Numbered from the stretch's first letter, positions 9,144 through 18,473 are shown. The stretch: DNA of 64,000 bases from Micavibrio sp. UBA2137 (GCA_002328415.1 DCXL01000003.1:172860-236859); one strand, 5' to 3'. Translations and numbers: made by a program. The notes: a model not told the origin generated them from the letters alone.

Positions 9144-10504
9144 TACGCACCCTCATAATCAATCCCTAAAATCTCGCCAAGAGCGGCAAAGGATTGATCA
9201 ATAGTGGCGTGCTCAAGTTTATTTTGAGAGAGAAAATTCTCAATGCGCGGATAAAGTTCAATGGCCTCATCAACGGCATTGTCGCTTCCCTTTTTGTAAG
9301 CGCCCAGTCGAATAAGCTCGGCCATGTCCTCGTAAGTGGACACAACCTGCTTAGCACGCTTCACAATTTCGTTTTGAGTGTCTGTAAAGGCCATGGGCAA
9401 CGAGCGTGAGATAGATTTCAGAACATTAATGGCCGGATAGCGCCCACGCTCTGCAATTTCACGTTGCATCACTATATGTCCGTCCAAAATACCGCGTACC
9501 GAATCCGAAATAGGTTCGTTTTCATCATCTCCTTCAACAAGAACAGAAAATAGCCCTGTAATATCACCTTCACTGCGGATACCGGGGCCTGCACGCTCTA
9601 ATAATCTTGCCAGTTCGCCAAATGTTGAGGGTGGATAGCCTTTGGCGGTGGGTGGTTCCCCGGCCGATAAACCGATTTCACGTTGCGCCATGGCAAAGCG
9701 TGTGACTGAATCCATGAGGCAGAGCACCTGATTTTTCTGAGCGCGGAAATATTCCGCAATCGCGAGCGTCATATAGGCTGCTTGTCGGCGCATAAGGGCT
9801 GGTTCATCACCTGTTGCAACAATAACCACTGATTTGGCCAAGCCTTCCTCGCCCAGATCATCTTCCAGAAATTCCTGTACCTCGCGCCCACGTTCCCCGA
9901 CAAGACCAATCACGGAAACATCAGCCGCCGTATAACGTGCCATCATAGAGAGAAGCACCGATTTACCAACACCAGAGCCTGCAAAAATGCCCATGCGCTG
10001 CCCCTCACAAATGGCGGTAAAGGTATTAACTGCGCGTACGCCCAAATCAAGCTTTTCACCAATGCGAGAACGCTGATGCGCAGGCGGGGCAGGGGCTTTG
10101 AGTAAGAACGCCTCGCCGCCATCAGGAAGTGGGCCTTTCCCATCAATGGGCTCACCCAACGCATTGATAACGCGTCCTAACCATGCTTCACACGGGTAAA
10201 TCACAGGATCTTGCTGACGCATGATGGCGCGGCAGCCAAGTCCGATTCCTTCCAAAGTGCCAAAAGGCATTAGAAGGGCTACATCATCACGGAATCCAAC
10301 GACCTCACACGGGACAATGGGTTTCTTACGCGGGGCAACGTCCACACGGCTTCCTACGGTCAAATCACTGCCAAAGCCCTTCATTTCAAGCAAAAGACCT
10401 AAAACCTTGGTGATTTCACCATAAATTTCATTAGGTTCGACCTTACGGATATGGGCATTGACCTTGTCACATAATCGTTCTGATGGAGGGTGAGACATAT
10501 TCAT
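9143..10504 (-). CDS. fliI: Flagellum-specific ATPase FliI
   Basis: F1-beta-like ATPase that powers export of flagellar subunits. The P-loop GIFAGSGVGKS lies near residue 170, followed by VGERGREVQEFLEDDLG, the Walker B strand QVLCLMDSVTRFAMAQREIG and the YPPSTFGELARLLERAG segment that separates FliI/SctN from F1 subunits. The 453-residue length is typical. First gene of the fliI-fliJ unit. It diverges from ctrA across a 166-base intergenic region, an arrangement common in alphaproteobacteria. A type III secretion ATPase is the alternative, but the flagellar neighbours argue against it. Confidence 0.95.
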   Translation of the reverse strand: MNMSHPPSERLCDKVNAHIRKVEPNEIYGEITKVLGLLLEMKGFGSDLTVGSRVDVAPRKKPIVPCEVVGFRDDVALLMPFGTLEGIGLGCRAIMRQQDPVIYPCEAWLGRVINALGEPIDGKGPLPDGGEAFLLKAPAPPAHQRSRIGEKLDLGVRAVNTFTAICEGQRMGIFAGSGVGKSVLLSMMARYTAADVSVIGLVGERGREVQEFLEDDLGEEGLAKSVVIVATGDEPALMRRQAAYMTLAIAEYFRAQKNQVLCLMDSVTRFAMAQREIGLSAGEPPTAKGYPPSTFGELARLLERAGPGIRSEGDITGLFSVLVEGDDENEPISDSVRGILDGHIVMQREIAERGRYPAINVLKSISRSLPMAFTDTQNEIVKRAKQVVSTYEDMAELIRLGAYKKGSDNAVDEAIELYPRIENFLSQNKLEHATIDQSFAALGEILGIDYEGA

Positions 10505-10579
10505 AAGATATAGCTTAACATTAATTTTGGCAGGACTCCGCTAGAAATCTGAAATTATGACGATTTTATCAATAATTTG

Positions 10580-10633
10580 TTAACCTTTATAATATTTGAT
10601 AAACTAATTGTTAAGAAAGGTTAACAAGGTTAA
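10580..10633. promoter_or_regulatory. Cluster of TTAA half-sites upstream of ctrA (possible CtrA-binding region)
   Basis: Four TTAA tetramers occur at 10580, 10611, 10621 and 10630 in the ctrA/fliI intergenic region, two of them as GTTAAC-type extensions. The CtrA consensus is TTAA-N7-TTAA; here the adjacent pairs are separated by 6 and 5 bases, so none is a canonical full site. The region could serve autoregulation of ctrA and control of fliIJ. Binding is inferred. Confidence 0.4.
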
Positions 10634-10670
10634 ACTTTTCGGTGAGGATAACAGAGAAGGATTCTAACAC

Positions 10671-11381
10671 ATGCGTGTATTACTTATTGAAGACGATAGC
10701 TCCACAGCCAAAAGCATAGAGCTGATGCTGAAATCAGAAGGCTATGTGATTGATGTGTCCGAGCTTGGTGAGGATGGTCTGGATCTTGGTAAAATCTATG
10801 ACTATGACATTATTATTCTGGACTTGATGCTGCCTGACATGGATGGGTATGACGTTTTGAAAAACCTCCGTGACAGCCGTGTTGAGACACCTATTCTGAT
10901 TTTGTCAGGACTTGGCGAAATGGAAAATAAAATCAAAGGTTTGGGCTATGGCGCAGATGACTATCTGACCAAGCCATTTGATAAGCGCGAGTTGATAGCA
11001 CGTGTGCAAGCCATTGTCCGTCGCTCACAAGGTCACGCACAAAGCACAATCGAGGTTGGACGTCTGTCCATTAACCTTGATTCGCGCACAGTCGAGGTCG
11101 ACGGTGAAACAGTACATTTGACAGGTAAAGAATACGGGATTTTGGAATTAATGGCCTTGCGTAAGGGTACAACATTGACCAAGGAAGCGTTTCTAAACCA
11201 CCTTTATGGTGGCATGGATGAACCAGAGGTGAAAATCATTGACGTGTTTATCTGTAAGCTACGTAAAAAGCTGGAAACAGCACTTGGCGGTGAGGGCTAC
11301 ATTGAAACAGTTTGGGGACGTGGATATGTTTTGCGCGAACCAAAAGGTGGCAAGGCAGAGAAGAAAACAGCTTCCGCTTAA
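10671..11381 (+). CDS. ctrA: Cell-cycle response regulator CtrA
   Basis: OmpR/PhoB-type response regulator, 236 residues, controlling cell cycle and flagellar genes in alphaproteobacteria. The receiver domain has the acidic pocket EDD at 7-9, phospho-acceptor D51 in ILDLMLPDMDG, and the conserved lysine in YLTKPFDKREL. The C-terminal winged helix contains LTGKEYGILELMALRKG and ends VWGRGYVLREP, both characteristic of CtrA. A short Lys-rich tail follows. The gene stands alone with a hairpin terminator at 11406, and it diverges from fliI. Confidence 0.96.
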   Translation: MRVLLIEDDSSTAKSIELMLKSEGYVIDVSELGEDGLDLGKIYDYDIIILDLMLPDMDGYDVLKNLRDSRVETPILILSGLGEMENKIKGLGYGADDYLTKPFDKRELIARVQAIVRRSQGHAQSTIEVGRLSINLDSRTVEVDGETVHLTGKEYGILELMALRKGTTLTKEAFLNHLYGGMDEPEVKIIDVFICKLRKKLETALGGEGYIETVWGRGYVLREPKGGKAEKKTASA

Positions 11382-11405
11382 ACTTCACACTCAATAAATT
11401 ATAGG

Positions 11406-11442
11406 AAGGTCGGGAAAACTTGGATGTTTACCGGCCTTTTTC
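11406..11442 (+). terminator. Intrinsic terminator after ctrA
   Basis: AAGGTCGG (11406-11413) pairs with CCGGCCTT (11431-11438) with one G-U pair across a 17-base loop; a short T run ends at 11441. It lies 25 bases after the ctrA stop codon. Confidence 0.6.
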
Positions 11443-11517
11443 ATGTGCAAGTGCGTGTATGTTTTGTATAGTGCTTTCACAGCCATAGATAGATAAACGA
11501 CGAAGGATGTTGCCATT

Positions 11518-12096
11518 ATGACCTCACTCCCCAATATAATGACACTCGGGCGCATTGCGCTTATCCCTTTGATTATTCTGCTCATGTATATTCCGACCGC
11601 ATTTACGGCCTGGACAGCCCTTATTCTCTATACGATTGCGTGTGTAACGGATTATCTGGATGGTTATCTGGCACGCCGCATGGATACAGTGTCAGATATT
11701 GGTAAATTTCTTGACCCTATTGCAGACAAAATCATGGTGGGTTCGCTTCTAGTGGCCTTGGCCGCGATTGACCGGCTGGACGGTGTCTGGGTTATTCCAG
11801 CGATTGTCATTATGGTGCGCGAATTTCTTGTGTCTGGCCTGCGTGAATATCTAGGCCCTAAAAATGTGAAGCTTCCCGTGAGTGGTTTAGCCAAGTGGAA
11901 AACAACAATTCAGATGATTGCCATTGGGTTTCTGGTCATCGGTCCTTTTGGGAGCACTGTTTTACCCTTCACGCTTTTGATTGGCCAGATTGGTCTAACA
12001 TTGGCTGCGCTTATTACGGTTGTCACCGGCTGGAACTATCTCAAGGCGGGTTTGTTGCATATGAGTGCGCCCGTTGAAAGTGAAAGAGAACTTTAA
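11518..12096 (+). CDS. pgsA: CDP-diacylglycerol-glycerol-3-phosphate 3-phosphatidyltransferase
   Basis: Integral membrane enzyme making phosphatidylglycerophosphate, the first committed step of phosphatidylglycerol and cardiolipin synthesis. The CDP-alcohol phosphotransferase signature DG-x2-AR-x8-G-x3-D-x3-D is intact in DGYLARRMDTVSDIGKFLDP followed by IADK. The N-terminus begins with SLPNIMTLGRIALIP, typical of PgsA, and several hydrophobic helices follow. The 192-residue length is normal. pyrD starts three bases after the stop codon, so the two are likely co-transcribed. Confidence 0.95.
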   Translation: MTSLPNIMTLGRIALIPLIILLMYIPTAFTAWTALILYTIACVTDYLDGYLARRMDTVSDIGKFLDPIADKIMVGSLLVALAAIDRLDGVWVIPAIVIMVREFLVSGLREYLGPKNVKLPVSGLAKWKTTIQMIAIGFLVIGPFGSTVLPFTLLIGQIGLTLAALITVVTGWNYLKAGLLHMSAPVESEREL

Positions 12097-12099
12097 ATC

Positions 12100-13188
12100 A
12101 TGTATAAACTTATCCGACCTTTTTTGTTTACCCTCTCTCCCGAGGCCGCGCATAAAAAAACATTGAAGCTTTTGCGTAGTGGCTTGCTTCCCAATGCGCC
12201 GCGTTTCTTTGATGAATGTCTGCAAAGCAAGGTGGCAGGACTTGCTTTTGAAAACCCCGTTGGGTTGGCCGCTGGCTTTGACAAGGATGCCGAGGCAATT
12301 TTAGGTGAATTTCATTTGGGTTTTGGTTTTGTTGAGGTGGGCACGGTGACCCCACAACCACAACAAGGTAATCCTGCCCCGCGTGTGTTCAGAGACACAA
12401 AAACGTCCAGCATTATTAACCGCATGGGTTTCCCCAATGGCGGATTGCATGTTTTTAAAACCAATCTGGCGCGCTTTCGCAAAAACCATAAAAAGGATCA
12501 TCCACACGGGCCTGTTGGGGTGAATATTGGGATGAATAAGGACCAGAAAAATCCTGAAAAGGATTATGTAGCCCTTATCAGTGAACTCTCGGGCCTAGCG
12601 AGTTATTTCACAATCAATATCTCCTCACCCAATACACCGGGTTTACGTGATTTGCAGTCCAAGGAGAATTTGGCGCCTTTCCTCAAAACAATCATGGCGG
12701 CACGTGATGCCCAAGAGCGTAAAGTGCCAGTGTTTTTAAAGCTGTCACCTGATTTGGAGGTCGCGCAAATTAAAGATATTGCCGAGGTCGTATTGGCGGC
12801 CAAAATTGATGGACTTATTTTGACTAATACAACGCTCGCGCGCCCCGAGGAATTGCCACGTCGTTTTGCTGAAGAAAAGGGTGGCCTAAGCGGACCATTT
12901 GTGAAGGATAAATCCAATGCGGTGATTGCACAGTTTTACAGCTATACTGATGGACGTATTCCGATCATTGGCGTCGGTGGTGTCAGTAGCGGACAAGATG
13001 CGCTGGAGAAAATTCTGGCAGGTGCCTCTCTTGTCCAGCTTTATACAGGGCTTGTTTTTGAAGGGCCAGGTTTACCTAAACGCATTTGCGAGGATTTAGC
13101 GACCCGTCTTAAAACCTATGGGTTTGCCAATGTCGCAGATGCTGTAGGCGCAGAAGTTGATGAGGCATTGGCGAGGGCCGCAGCATAA
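12100..13188 (+). CDS. pyrD: Dihydroorotate dehydrogenase (quinone), class 2
   Basis: Flavoenzyme that oxidises dihydroorotate to orotate in pyrimidine synthesis, passing electrons to membrane quinone. The class 2 N-terminal extension is present (RPFLFTLSPEAAHKKTLKLL). The FMN/substrate regions include NPVGLAAGFDKD, NRMGFPN, and INISSPNTPGLRDLQ containing the catalytic serine of class 2 enzymes; IIGVGGVSSGQDALEKILAG binds FMN phosphate. Length 362 is normal. The next gene's ATG lies four bases after its stop. Confidence 0.97.
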   Translation: MYKLIRPFLFTLSPEAAHKKTLKLLRSGLLPNAPRFFDECLQSKVAGLAFENPVGLAAGFDKDAEAILGEFHLGFGFVEVGTVTPQPQQGNPAPRVFRDTKTSSIINRMGFPNGGLHVFKTNLARFRKNHKKDHPHGPVGVNIGMNKDQKNPEKDYVALISELSGLASYFTINISSPNTPGLRDLQSKENLAPFLKTIMAARDAQERKVPVFLKLSPDLEVAQIKDIAEVVLAAKIDGLILTNTTLARPEELPRRFAEEKGGLSGPFVKDKSNAVIAQFYSYTDGRIPIIGVGGVSSGQDALEKILAGASLVQLYTGLVFEGPGLPKRICEDLATRLKTYGFANVADAVGAEVDEALARAAA

Positions 13189-13192
13189 ATTT

Positions 13193-14329
13193 ATGACACA
13201 AAGGCGCGCGACATATTTTCTTTTTGCGGGACTTGGGCTTTACAGTTTTGTAAGCGCCTTGGTTCTGGGCGCGATGACACAGACACAAGGGCTTGTTTTG
13301 ACATGTGTGACTGGTGCAGTGCTCACCGTTATAGGCGTTGTGGCTTACGAAATGTTCGAACGCCGCAGTTTTGCTGGAAAAACGGCCAAAAGCTTCTCGT
13401 TCATTCAATCCAGACAAGAGGATATGTTGAACGATATTGCGCGTCTGCGTTCTAAACAGGGGGCGCCTTCACACGAGAGTGAAATAGCGTTGGCACGTGA
13501 TAATGATAACACAGAAAGCACGTCCAAATTTTCACCGCGTGTTGATATTGCTTATCAGGATTTTACAAAGGACCAGATAGCCTCATTCCTGCGTCATGCC
13601 GTGGCTCAGCGTGAGATTGAAGTTTTCGCGCAACCTGTCGTCACGTTGCCGCAACGCCAGACCTATATGATGGAGGTCTATGCCTGTCTTAAAACACCCT
13701 TTGACCAAACGGTTGGCGGCACAGATTATCTGGATGTGGCGCGTGACAATGATTTGATGGCCGAAATTGACCAGCTTCTCTTAAGCGCATGTCTTGAGAA
13801 AATGCAGGGTAATTTTGCACGTGGGAAGGCCACGCGTATGGTTTTTAATATTGAGGACAGGTCGCTTCTTTCTCCTGATTATATGTCTGTCCTACTGACC
13901 TTTATTGCAAAGAACAAGGAACTTGCACGTTTCCTCACATTTGAAATTGCACAAAGTGGTTATACCGTTCTGGATGAGAAGGCGGCCATTGTTTTGAAAC
14001 AATTAGCGCGCTTGGGATGTACTTTTTCCATGGACCATGTTGAAGACCCGCATCTTGATAAGGACATGGTGCGCGCCATGGGTATTTCCTACATTAAAAT
14101 CGGCGCGGATAAACTGGTCCGCTTTACGCGTGATGAGAACGCCATTGCCGTTATGCACCGCATCAAAAACCAGTTCGAGGCACAAGGTGTCAAATTGATT
14201 GCCGAAAAAATAGAGGATGAGGAGATGCTCAAAGATATTCTCGACCTTGAACTTGATTATGGGGAGGGCTTTGTCTTTGGACGTCTTGACCGCCTTGACC
14301 ATTTCGAATTTCAACGCAGCGCAGCTTAA
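13193..14329 (+). CDS. Membrane-anchored degenerate EAL-domain protein
   Basis: The start is set at 13193, just after pyrD; an upstream ATG at 13157 would lie inside pyrD. From there the 378-residue protein has two N-terminal membrane helices (about residues 8-55), a short linker and an EAL-like domain. EAL enzymes hydrolyse cyclic di-GMP. Here the signature EAL reads MEVYACL, the DDFG motif reads SMDHVED, and the FExTE motif reads FEIAQSG, while the KI and EGF-type positions (YIKIGADKL, GEGFVFGR) persist. Loss of several metal ligands suggests a non-catalytic binding or scaffold protein. It precedes the HAD gene by nine bases. Confidence 0.75.
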   Translation: MTQRRATYFLFAGLGLYSFVSALVLGAMTQTQGLVLTCVTGAVLTVIGVVAYEMFERRSFAGKTAKSFSFIQSRQEDMLNDIARLRSKQGAPSHESEIALARDNDNTESTSKFSPRVDIAYQDFTKDQIASFLRHAVAQREIEVFAQPVVTLPQRQTYMMEVYACLKTPFDQTVGGTDYLDVARDNDLMAEIDQLLLSACLEKMQGNFARGKATRMVFNIEDRSLLSPDYMSVLLTFIAKNKELARFLTFEIAQSGYTVLDEKAAIVLKQLARLGCTFSMDHVEDPHLDKDMVRAMGISYIKIGADKLVRFTRDENAIAVMHRIKNQFEAQGVKLIAEKIEDEEMLKDILDLELDYGEGFVFGRLDRLDHFEFQRSAA

Positions 14330-14338
14330 GGGGAGATA

Positions 14339-15160
14339 ATGCAACAAATCAGCGGACTGTCAGAGGTCATGGATAAATATGACCATTTTTTCATTGATGT
14401 GTGGGGTGTGATTTATGATGGCGTGCGCCTAGCCCCTGATATGGTGGGTACGTTCCAGAAAATGGAAGAGGCAGGAAAAAGCTGGGCATTTGTGTCCAAT
14501 ACACCGCGCGTGCCTTCGTTTTTAGAGAAAATTTTTACAGCAGTTGATGCGCCAGAGAAAATCTATAAGGACAGGCTTCTCACCGCGGGTGGCTCGACAC
14601 GCAAATCTCTTTTGGAGCGTTTGGATGAACCGTGTTACATCATGGCGCGTCACGAGGCAGGCGGTTTACTTGACGGTTTGACACTGAACACAGTCGATAG
14701 CCCAGAAAAGGCGTCTTACATGCTCAATTCGATTGCCACGGGTAATCAGGAATATATGACCTATTTCAGCAAGGTCATGGAAACAGGGCTTGAGCGTGAT
14801 ATTCCGATGGTGTGTGCCAATCCTGATCTGGAGGTCGTGCATGATGGTACGCTTTATACCTGTGCAGGACATTTTGCACAGCTTTACGAGGATAATGGCG
14901 GTACGGTCGAATGGCACGGAAAACCTTTTGTGCCCATCTATAACTGGGGATGGGAGGTTTTGGGAAAACCTGATAAATCCAGAATTTGTATGATCGGTGA
15001 CTCTCTGCGTACAGATGTGACGGGCGCTAAAAACTTTGGCATTGATTGCATCTGGAATTTGGATGGCACAACCGCGCATTTAAGCGCGGAAGAGGCAGAG
15101 GCAAAGGCCGCTGAAAAAGGACTGCATCCAGCCCACATCATGCGTGGCTTTAGTTGGTGA
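14339..15160 (+). CDS. HAD superfamily class IIA hydrolase (TIGR01459-type)
   Basis: A 273-residue NagD-like HAD phosphatase. Motif I reads FFIDVWGVIYDG, where the nucleophile aspartate is followed by VW instead of the usual LDG, a pattern I associate with the alphaproteobacterial TIGR01459 group. SNTPR is motif II, the KP before VPIYNWGWEVLGKPDKS is motif III, and MIGDSLRTDVTGA is motif IV. A class IIA cap lies between motifs II and III. The substrate is unknown. Good ribosome site GGGGAGA before 14339. It ends against convergent smpB. Confidence 0.85.
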   Translation: MQQISGLSEVMDKYDHFFIDVWGVIYDGVRLAPDMVGTFQKMEEAGKSWAFVSNTPRVPSFLEKIFTAVDAPEKIYKDRLLTAGGSTRKSLLERLDEPCYIMARHEAGGLLDGLTLNTVDSPEKASYMLNSIATGNQEYMTYFSKVMETGLERDIPMVCANPDLEVVHDGTLYTCAGHFAQLYEDNGGTVEWHGKPFVPIYNWGWEVLGKPDKSRICMIGDSLRTDVTGAKNFGIDCIWNLDGTTAHLSAEEAEAKAAEKGLHPAHIMRGFSW

Positions 15161-15658
15161 TTAATTCTCGCGCATGATGCGTGCCTTGCGGCGTTCCCAG
15201 TCGCGCTTTTTGACGGTTTCGCGTTTATCGTGGGTTTGTTTCCCCTTGGCAAGGGCTAGCTCAAGCTTTGCCAGACCACGCTTGTCAAAATAAAGCTTCA
15301 CAGGTACAAGCGTATAGCCATCACGACTGATTGAGCCGACAAGTTTTTTGATTTCCTTTGATTTAAGCAGAAGTTTGCGTGGACGGTTTGGCTCGTGCTG
15401 CATCTTAGGCCCTGTATGGGTGTATTCAGGAATGTGCGCATTAATAAGAAAGGCCTCGCCGTCATTGATTGTGGCATAGCTTTCATTGAGCGAGCATTTG
15501 CCCTGACGCAAAGATTTTACCTCTGTCCCTTGTAAAACGATGCCAGCCTCATATGTATCTTCGAGGTGATAGTCAAAACGTGCGCGACGGTTTTCCGCGA
15601 CAACTTTGTCCGTGGAAATCAGGCTCATTTTTTTCTGTTTGTCTCTGCTTTGTGCCAT
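15161..15658 (-). CDS. smpB: SsrA-binding protein SmpB
   Basis: tmRNA-binding protein needed for ribosome rescue by trans-translation. The barrel shows ARFDYHLEDTYEAGIVLQGT, EVKSLRQGKCSLNESYA and PRKLLLKSKEIKKL, and the basic tail ends KGKQTHDKRETVKKRDWERR, all canonical. I chose the ATG at 15658 (165 residues) over the in-frame ATG at 15697: a promoter-like sequence overlaps the extra codons, and 150-165 residues is the usual length. The ssrA gene itself is not in the window. Confidence 0.96.
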   Translation of the reverse strand: MAQSRDKQKKMSLISTDKVVAENRRARFDYHLEDTYEAGIVLQGTEVKSLRQGKCSLNESYATINDGEAFLINAHIPEYTHTGPKMQHEPNRPRKLLLKSKEIKKLVGSISRDGYTLVPVKLYFDKRGLAKLELALAKGKQTHDKRETVKKRDWERRKARIMREN

Positions 15659-15668
15659 AACGCTTTCA

Positions 15669-15697
15669 GATATAGTGTGAGAGTAAGATGAGTGCAA
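15669..15697 (-). promoter_or_regulatory. Sigma70-like promoter for smpB
   Basis: On the minus strand TTGCAC (15697-15692) and TATATC (15674-15669) are separated by exactly 17 bases and lie just upstream of the chosen smpB start. Match to -35 and -10 consensus is partial (four of six at the -10 element). Confidence 0.5.
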
Positions 15698-15745
15698 GGT
15701 GATTTGCCAACTTGATAAGCCTTAGAAAGGGTTTAATTTAAACTT

Positions 15746-17707
15746 ATGAGAAAAAATTATGCTGTTTTGATTCTTTTTGCCTGTGTGCTGTTAAGCAGCA
15801 TAAACGCGCGGGCTAATTCTTATCGCCTCCCTGTTATTCAGTATGAAGAGCCTATGCTCAAAGGTTTGAAGGCGATTGAGCGTGGTCAAGTGACGGCAGG
15901 CAAAACGCTTTTAACGGCGTCTCCAAGTCCGCTTGGTAGGGATATTGCAAACTGGCTTGACCTGAGATCAAAACGCAATAATCCGTCCTTTGCGACTGCC
16001 ACCCAGTTTATAAAGTCACATGGACACTGGCCTTTAATGGGAGCATTGCAGCAAACAGCCGAAGAAACCATGCCCATGACGTTAAGCGCGCAGGAAAAGG
16101 TCAGATGGTTTGATGCAAACACACCTGTGACCAATCAAGGTGTGATTGAATATGTGGACGCGCTCTTGGCGCAAAATCAGAAAACAAAAGCACAAGGCAT
16201 TATTCGCAAATGGTGGCGGAATGATCTGTCCTCACCCGAGATACAGCGCTCTTTCTATCAAAAATACCAATCCTATTTACGCAATGATGACCATGTTGAG
16301 CGCCTGCGCCTTCTTTTGGATAGCGGATATATTACCGCCGCACGCAATTTATCAGCCGTTATGCCGCCTGCCTATCAGGGTTATACGAATGCGCGCATTG
16401 CACTTTCCCAAAACCAAGCCGGTGTTGAGAGTGCGCTTAATCGCGTTGATAAATCGTTGCGCGATGATGAAGGGTTATTATATGACCGCCTAAAATGGCG
16501 TCGTCAGAAAAATTTAAATGAAGGCATGGTTGAAATTCTGGTGCAACAACCTTATGCCACACAATTATATAATCCAGGTGCTTGGTGGTTTGAGCGTCAT
16601 GTTCTCATCCGTCGATATATCGATGATGAGCGCTATGCAGACGCTTATGCACTAGCAACAGACCACAAACAAAAAGAAGGTGCGCCTTTTGCAGAGGCTG
16701 AATTTCTTGCAGGCTGGCTTGCGCTCAGTTATCTGAAACAACCCAAATCAGCCTTTACACATTTTCAAAAGCTCTATGAGAATGTGGAGACCCCCATTAG
16801 TAAGGCACGCGGTGCTTACTGGGCAGGACGCGCGGCCGAGGCCGGTGGAAATCAAAAATCCGCACAAGATTGGTATCGTCTTGCGGCAAGTTACCAACCT
16901 GCCTTTTACGGTGTTTTAGCTAATAAGAAACTACCTTCCCCTGTGCGTTTTTCTAAGCGGGGTTTCTCACAAGCTGATTGGGATAAATGGACACGTGATG
17001 CGCGTGCGCATGCTGCTATTCTTTTTTACAAAGCGGGGATGGTCGATGAAAGTCTTGCTTTCTTCCTACGCATGGCGAATGACGATAATCTAAGTGAGGG
17101 CCAATATGCAGCCCTTATCACTATGGCTGATATGGCAGGCGACACACGATCAGCCGTTAAAGTTTACAAGGCTGCAGCGCGCCAAGGATACCCCATGCGC
17201 GGCTACGGCTACCCTGTGCGTCAGTTTCCTGACACGTCCAATCTACCGCTTGCGCTCGTCCATGGCATTATTCGTCAGGAAAGCGAATTTCATCCCGTCG
17301 CAGTATCCCATGCAAATGCCTATGGCTTGATGCAGCTTTTGCCTGGTACTGCGCGCAACACCGCACGCAATGTTAGAACACAATATAACAAAAACTGGCT
17401 GACCGCGCGTCCTGATTACAATGTGAAACTGGGAAGTGCCTATCTCAAATCCTTGTTAGAGCGTTATGATGGAGCGCTGCCTTTGGCGGCAGCGGCCTAT
17501 AATGCGGGTCCGGGGCGCGTGGATGCCTGGATTGAATTGTATGGTGACCCTCGCACGTCATATCAGGATCCACTCAATTGGTTTGAAAAAATTCCTTTTT
17601 CAGAGACACGTAATTATGTCCAACGTGTTCTTGAAGGATACTATGCTTATGGCGATTTGATTGATGAACGTGGCCAAAAGGTGCGCGTGCACACCTTAGT
17701 TGACTAG
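15746..17707 (+). CDS. slt: Soluble lytic murein transglycosylase (Slt70-like)
   Basis: A 653-residue periplasmic peptidoglycan transglycosylase. It starts with a Sec signal peptide (Lys-rich start, hydrophobic core AVLILFACVLLSSI, cleavage probably after NARA). A long alpha-helical superhelix (about residues 35-470) precedes the SLT domain, whose catalytic glutamate lies in IIRQESEFHP, followed by GLMQLLPGTA, AAYNAGPGRVDAW and SETRNYVQRVLEGYY. The family's ring-shaped architecture is complete. It is transcribed divergently from smpB. The truncated gene at the window start is a second member of the same family. Confidence 0.95.
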   Translation: MRKNYAVLILFACVLLSSINARANSYRLPVIQYEEPMLKGLKAIERGQVTAGKTLLTASPSPLGRDIANWLDLRSKRNNPSFATATQFIKSHGHWPLMGALQQTAEETMPMTLSAQEKVRWFDANTPVTNQGVIEYVDALLAQNQKTKAQGIIRKWWRNDLSSPEIQRSFYQKYQSYLRNDDHVERLRLLLDSGYITAARNLSAVMPPAYQGYTNARIALSQNQAGVESALNRVDKSLRDDEGLLYDRLKWRRQKNLNEGMVEILVQQPYATQLYNPGAWWFERHVLIRRYIDDERYADAYALATDHKQKEGAPFAEAEFLAGWLALSYLKQPKSAFTHFQKLYENVETPISKARGAYWAGRAAEAGGNQKSAQDWYRLAASYQPAFYGVLANKKLPSPVRFSKRGFSQADWDKWTRDARAHAAILFYKAGMVDESLAFFLRMANDDNLSEGQYAALITMADMAGDTRSAVKVYKAAARQGYPMRGYGYPVRQFPDTSNLPLALVHGIIRQESEFHPVAVSHANAYGLMQLLPGTARNTARNVRTQYNKNWLTARPDYNVKLGSAYLKSLLERYDGALPLAAAAYNAGPGRVDAWIELYGDPRTSYQDPLNWFEKIPFSETRNYVQRVLEGYYAYGDLIDERGQKVRVHTLVD

Positions 17708-17769
17708 AACATTACATACTTTCGTAGGCGGGAATTTCATTTTTGGCGCTGTGGTTGCACAGTTAAGTC

Positions 17770-18471
17770 ATGGATATTCTGATTGCCGATCATAATAATG
17801 TTTATCGCACAGCCCTTATTCAGGCACTAAAATCGCGTTTTTCGCAGATGGAAATTCGCGCAGCCCATAATTTCTATGCGCTGGAAGATATTTTGAATTC
17901 TGGCACTTTTCCTTCTCTCATTCTAATCGATAGCAATTTGCCCGGCAGTTCTGGGGTCGCAGGGATTGCACAATTGAAGCGCAAATATCCTGAAATATAC
18001 CTGTGCCTCATGACAAGTGGTGTTGAAAATCACCTCTTTCAGGAGCGCCTTTATGCAACGCGATTGTGCCAGAGTTTTTCTAAAACAGCCTCGCTTTCAA
18101 ATATTATGAAGATAACGGCAAGGCTTTTGGCCGCCCCACATTTAAAGCCAGAGAAAATAGAAAAAGAAAGAACGGGAAACACAATTCACGAAAACTGGAT
18201 ACAGGTGAAACAAATGAGCGACATGCGGGAACTTAGCCCTCAAAATGATGAGGATAAAATTAGGCGTGGGGTCCTAAAATTGACACGACGCGAGCGCGAG
18301 GTGGCGACACTCTTAATTGATGAATGTTCAAATCTGCAGATTGCAGAACGTCTTGGGATTAAAACAGTTACAGTTAAACTACATGTGCGCAATATCATGA
18401 AAAAATTGCATGTGTCCAATCGGACCGAGGCGGCCTATTATGTGCATGAAATGCGTGCCAAATCAATTTGA
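17770..18471 (+). CDS. LuxR/NarL-type response regulator
   Basis: A 233-residue two-domain regulator. The N-terminal receiver has a variant acidic pocket (ADHNN), probable phospho-acceptor D54 in ILIDSNLPGSSG, threonine in LMTSG and lysine in SFSKTAS. A 50-residue linker leads to a LuxR-type helix-turn-helix with LTRREREVATLLIDECSN and IAERLGIKTVTVKLHVRNI. The acidic pocket keeps only one of the usual two acidic residues (D7), so phosphorylation may be weak or absent. No histidine kinase is adjacent. The target genes are unknown. Confidence 0.85.
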   Translation: MDILIADHNNVYRTALIQALKSRFSQMEIRAAHNFYALEDILNSGTFPSLILIDSNLPGSSGVAGIAQLKRKYPEIYLCLMTSGVENHLFQERLYATRLCQSFSKTASLSNIMKITARLLAAPHLKPEKIEKERTGNTIHENWIQVKQMSDMRELSPQNDEDKIRRGVLKLTRREREVATLLIDECSNLQIAERLGIKTVTVKLHVRNIMKKLHVSNRTEAAYYVHEMRAKSI

Positions 18472-18473
18472 GC

